This document shows positions 6,123 through 6,678 of a stretch of 6,678 nt of DNA, piece after piece; positions within the stretch are counted from its first letter, which is position 1, and each line of letters begins with the position of its first letter. The position numbers and the translations under genes were made by a program. Where the stretch lies: positions 1-6,678 of the forward strand of contig JAISPN010000003.1 in the NCBI GenBank assembly GCA_031274845.1, in the 5' to 3' direction. This DNA is from Acidobacteriaceae bacterium. GTDB taxonomy: Bacteria; Acidobacteriota; Vicinamibacteria; Vicinamibacterales; CAVVIG01. The notes below the pieces were generated by a model. That model had not been told where the DNA came from and ran no database searches. It worked only from the letters and a program-made list of their open reading frames with translations.

Positions 6123-6128
6123 TACAAT
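6100..6128 (+). promoter_or_regulatory. Sigma70-type promoter of the tRNA gene
   Basis: TTGAGC (6100-6105) and TACAAT (6123-6128) are separated by the optimal 17 bases and each differs from consensus at few positions. The -35 lies in the last codons of the preceding gene, and the -10 begins right after its TAA stop (6120-6122). Predicted initiation near 6135 would give a 5' leader of only about five bases before the mature tRNA end. It is the best promoter match in the window and may also drive tilS. Confidence 0.7.
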
Positions 6129-6139
6129 CAGAAATTCCG

Positions 6140-6216
6140 GCCGGAGTAGCTCAGTTGGTGAGAGCACGCGTCTCATAAGCGCGGGGTCGGCGGTTCGAAT
6201 CCGCCCTCCGGCACCA
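6140..6216 (+). tRNA. tRNA with CAT anticodon, probably elongator tRNA-Met
   Basis: A complete cloverleaf folds. The acceptor stem GCCGGAG pairs perfectly with CTCCGGC (6206-6212). The D stem is GCTC/GAGC (6149-6152 and 6162-6165). The anticodon stem CGCGT/GCGCG (6167-6171 and 6179-6183) closes with a U-G pair, and the loop is CTCATAA with anticodon CAT at 6174-6176. The variable loop is GGGTC, and the T stem is GGCGG/CCGCC around TTCGAAT. Discriminator A and CCA (6214-6216) are encoded. The G1-C72 pair excludes initiator tRNA, which needs an unpaired first position. CAT can also belong to tRNA-Ile2, whose C34 is made lysidine by TilS. Here G4-C69 and G5-C68 differ from the C4-G69 and C5-G68 pairs favoured by E. 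coli TilS, so elongator Met is preferred. However, C29-G41 agrees with isoleucine identity, so the isotype is not settled. Confidence 0.95.
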
Positions 6217-6225
6217 TGCACTTTC

Positions 6226-6238
6226 GATAGGGGCTATC
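6226..6238 (+). repeat. Small inverted repeat between the tRNA and tilS
   Basis: GATAG, GGG, CTATC forms a 5-bp stem ten bases after the tRNA CCA. No T-run follows, so it should not stop transcription into tilS. It could mark or protect the 3' trailer during tRNA processing, or be chance. Confidence 0.25.
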
Positions 6239-6272
6239 CTGCCGCCCTGTGTCGTGACGCTCACATCCTGAC

Positions 6273-6678
6273 ATGACTGTTTTTGGCCGCGTCCGGCAGA
6301 CCATCGCCGAGCATCGACTGGCGCAGCGCGATACCCGTGTCGTGGTTGCGCTGTCTGGCGGCGCGGATTCCGTGGCGCTGCTCTGTCTCCTGCGCGAGTT
6401 GATGGCGGCGGGCGAGGTGCAGGTGGCCGGCGTCGCGCACTTCAATCACATGTTGCGTCCGGCCGCCTCGCGCGATCAGGAGTTCTGCCGCGATCTTGCG
6501 GCGTCGTTCGATCTTCCATTTGTCACCGATGCGGTGGATGTTGCCGCAGAAGCGCGCGGCGCTCGTGTTTCCATCGAGGTGGCGGCGAGGACGGCGCGGC
6601 ACGCGTTTCTGGAGCGTGCGCGGGAACAGCTTGGCGCGTCGGTGGTGGCGGTCGGGCACTCTCGCGACGATCAAGCCG
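6273..6678 (+). CDS. tilS: tRNA(Ile)-lysidine synthase TilS (5' part, cut by the window end)
   Basis: TilS uses ATP and lysine to convert C34 of tRNA-Ile(CAU) to lysidine, changing both codon reading (AUG to AUA) and charging (Met to Ile). The visible 135 residues cover most of the N-terminal PP-loop ATPase domain. The PP-loop SGGADS is at 28-33 after VVVALS, and HFNHMLRPAASRDQEFC at 56-72 corresponds to the HVNHGLR block. SIEVAARTARHAFL (100-113) and VGHSRDDQA (127-135) match the conserved EEAARKARY and GHxxDDQAET motifs. The rest of the catalytic domain and the C-terminal tRNA-binding domains lie beyond the window. ATG at 6273 is the first start after an in-frame TGA at 6255-6257, and the family begins here. 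No Shine-Dalgarno sequence is seen. The gene follows a CAT-anticodon tRNA by 56 bases and may share its promoter. Confidence 0.95.
   Translation, partial: MTVFGRVRQTIAEHRLAQRDTRVVVALSGGADSVALLCLLRELMAAGEVQVAGVAHFNHMLRPAASRDQEFCRDLAASFDLPFVTDAVDVAAEARGARVSIEVAARTARHAFLERAREQLGASVVAVGHSRDDQA

Noticed and set aside
6140..6216. Initiator tRNA-fMet
   Set aside because: The first acceptor pair is a normal G-C pair and the anticodon stem lacks the three consecutive G-C pairs of initiators.
5160..6445. Minus-strand reading frames (5160-6221 and 6173-6445) containing GGRIRTADPALMRR and GGFEPPTPRL
   Set aside because: These peptides come from translating the antisense strand of the tRNA gene at 6140-6216. 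They are well-known spurious database proteins, and the rest of each frame is antisense to real genes.
1..6678. Mobile element, prophage, CRISPR array or defence system
   Set aside because: No transposase, integrase, terminal inverted repeats, direct-repeat array or defence gene is visible. Apart from the tRNA, every sizeable stretch is a housekeeping gene or the one uncharacterised deoxyhypusine-synthase-like gene. A tRNA gene is a common integration target, but I see no duplicated tRNA end nearby.

Overview
The window is a compact, GC-rich bacterial chromosomal segment in which every gene lies on the + strand. It holds housekeeping genes: yebC, ruvC, ruvA, ruvB, fabH, queA, a deoxyhypusine-synthase-like gene, a tRNA gene with a CAT anticodon, and the 5' part of tilS. 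Third codon positions are mostly G or C, GTG starts are common, and gaps between genes run from overlaps to a few dozen bases. I see no insertion sequence, phage gene, CRISPR array or other sign of mobility. The gene order, together with a bacterial deoxyhypusine-synthase-like protein, fits a GC-rich Acidobacteriota-like lineage (perhaps Vicinamibacteria). That is an inference from gene content and memory, not a database result.

Layout. Bases 1-84 hold the probable last codons of an upstream gene, a candidate extended -10 promoter, and the ribosome binding site of yebC. Bases 85-3012 form the recombination block. yebC, ruvC and ruvA are joined by two identical GTGA stop/start overlaps, and ruvB follows after 14 bases. 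fabH (3006-4037) overlaps the end of ruvB by 7 bases, and queA (4078-5145) follows a 40-base gap containing a perfect 16-base palindrome. The deoxyhypusine-synthase-like gene (5169-6122) follows a 23-base AT-richer gap that may carry its own promoter. A strong sigma70-type promoter then spans the end of that gene and fires into the tRNA (6140-6216). tilS starts at 6273 and runs off the window.

How the genes work together. RuvA and RuvB form the Holliday-junction branch-migration motor, and RuvC cuts the junction, so the complete RuvABC resolvasome is encoded in one run. Around it is a translation theme. YebC belongs to a family now linked to translation of difficult peptide sequences. QueA makes the queuosine precursor at tRNA position 34, and TilS makes lysidine at position 34 of the CAU-anticodon isoleucine tRNA. 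A tRNA with anticodon CAT lies directly in front of tilS. FabH, the initiating enzyme of fatty acid synthesis, has no pathway partner here.

Most of the window is ordinary. The points most worth a second look are the deoxyhypusine-synthase-like protein, which has no lysine in its C-terminal region, the tRNA(CAT)-tilS pairing, the possibly leaderless start of the deoxyhypusine-synthase-like gene, and short hairpins placed at two stop codons.
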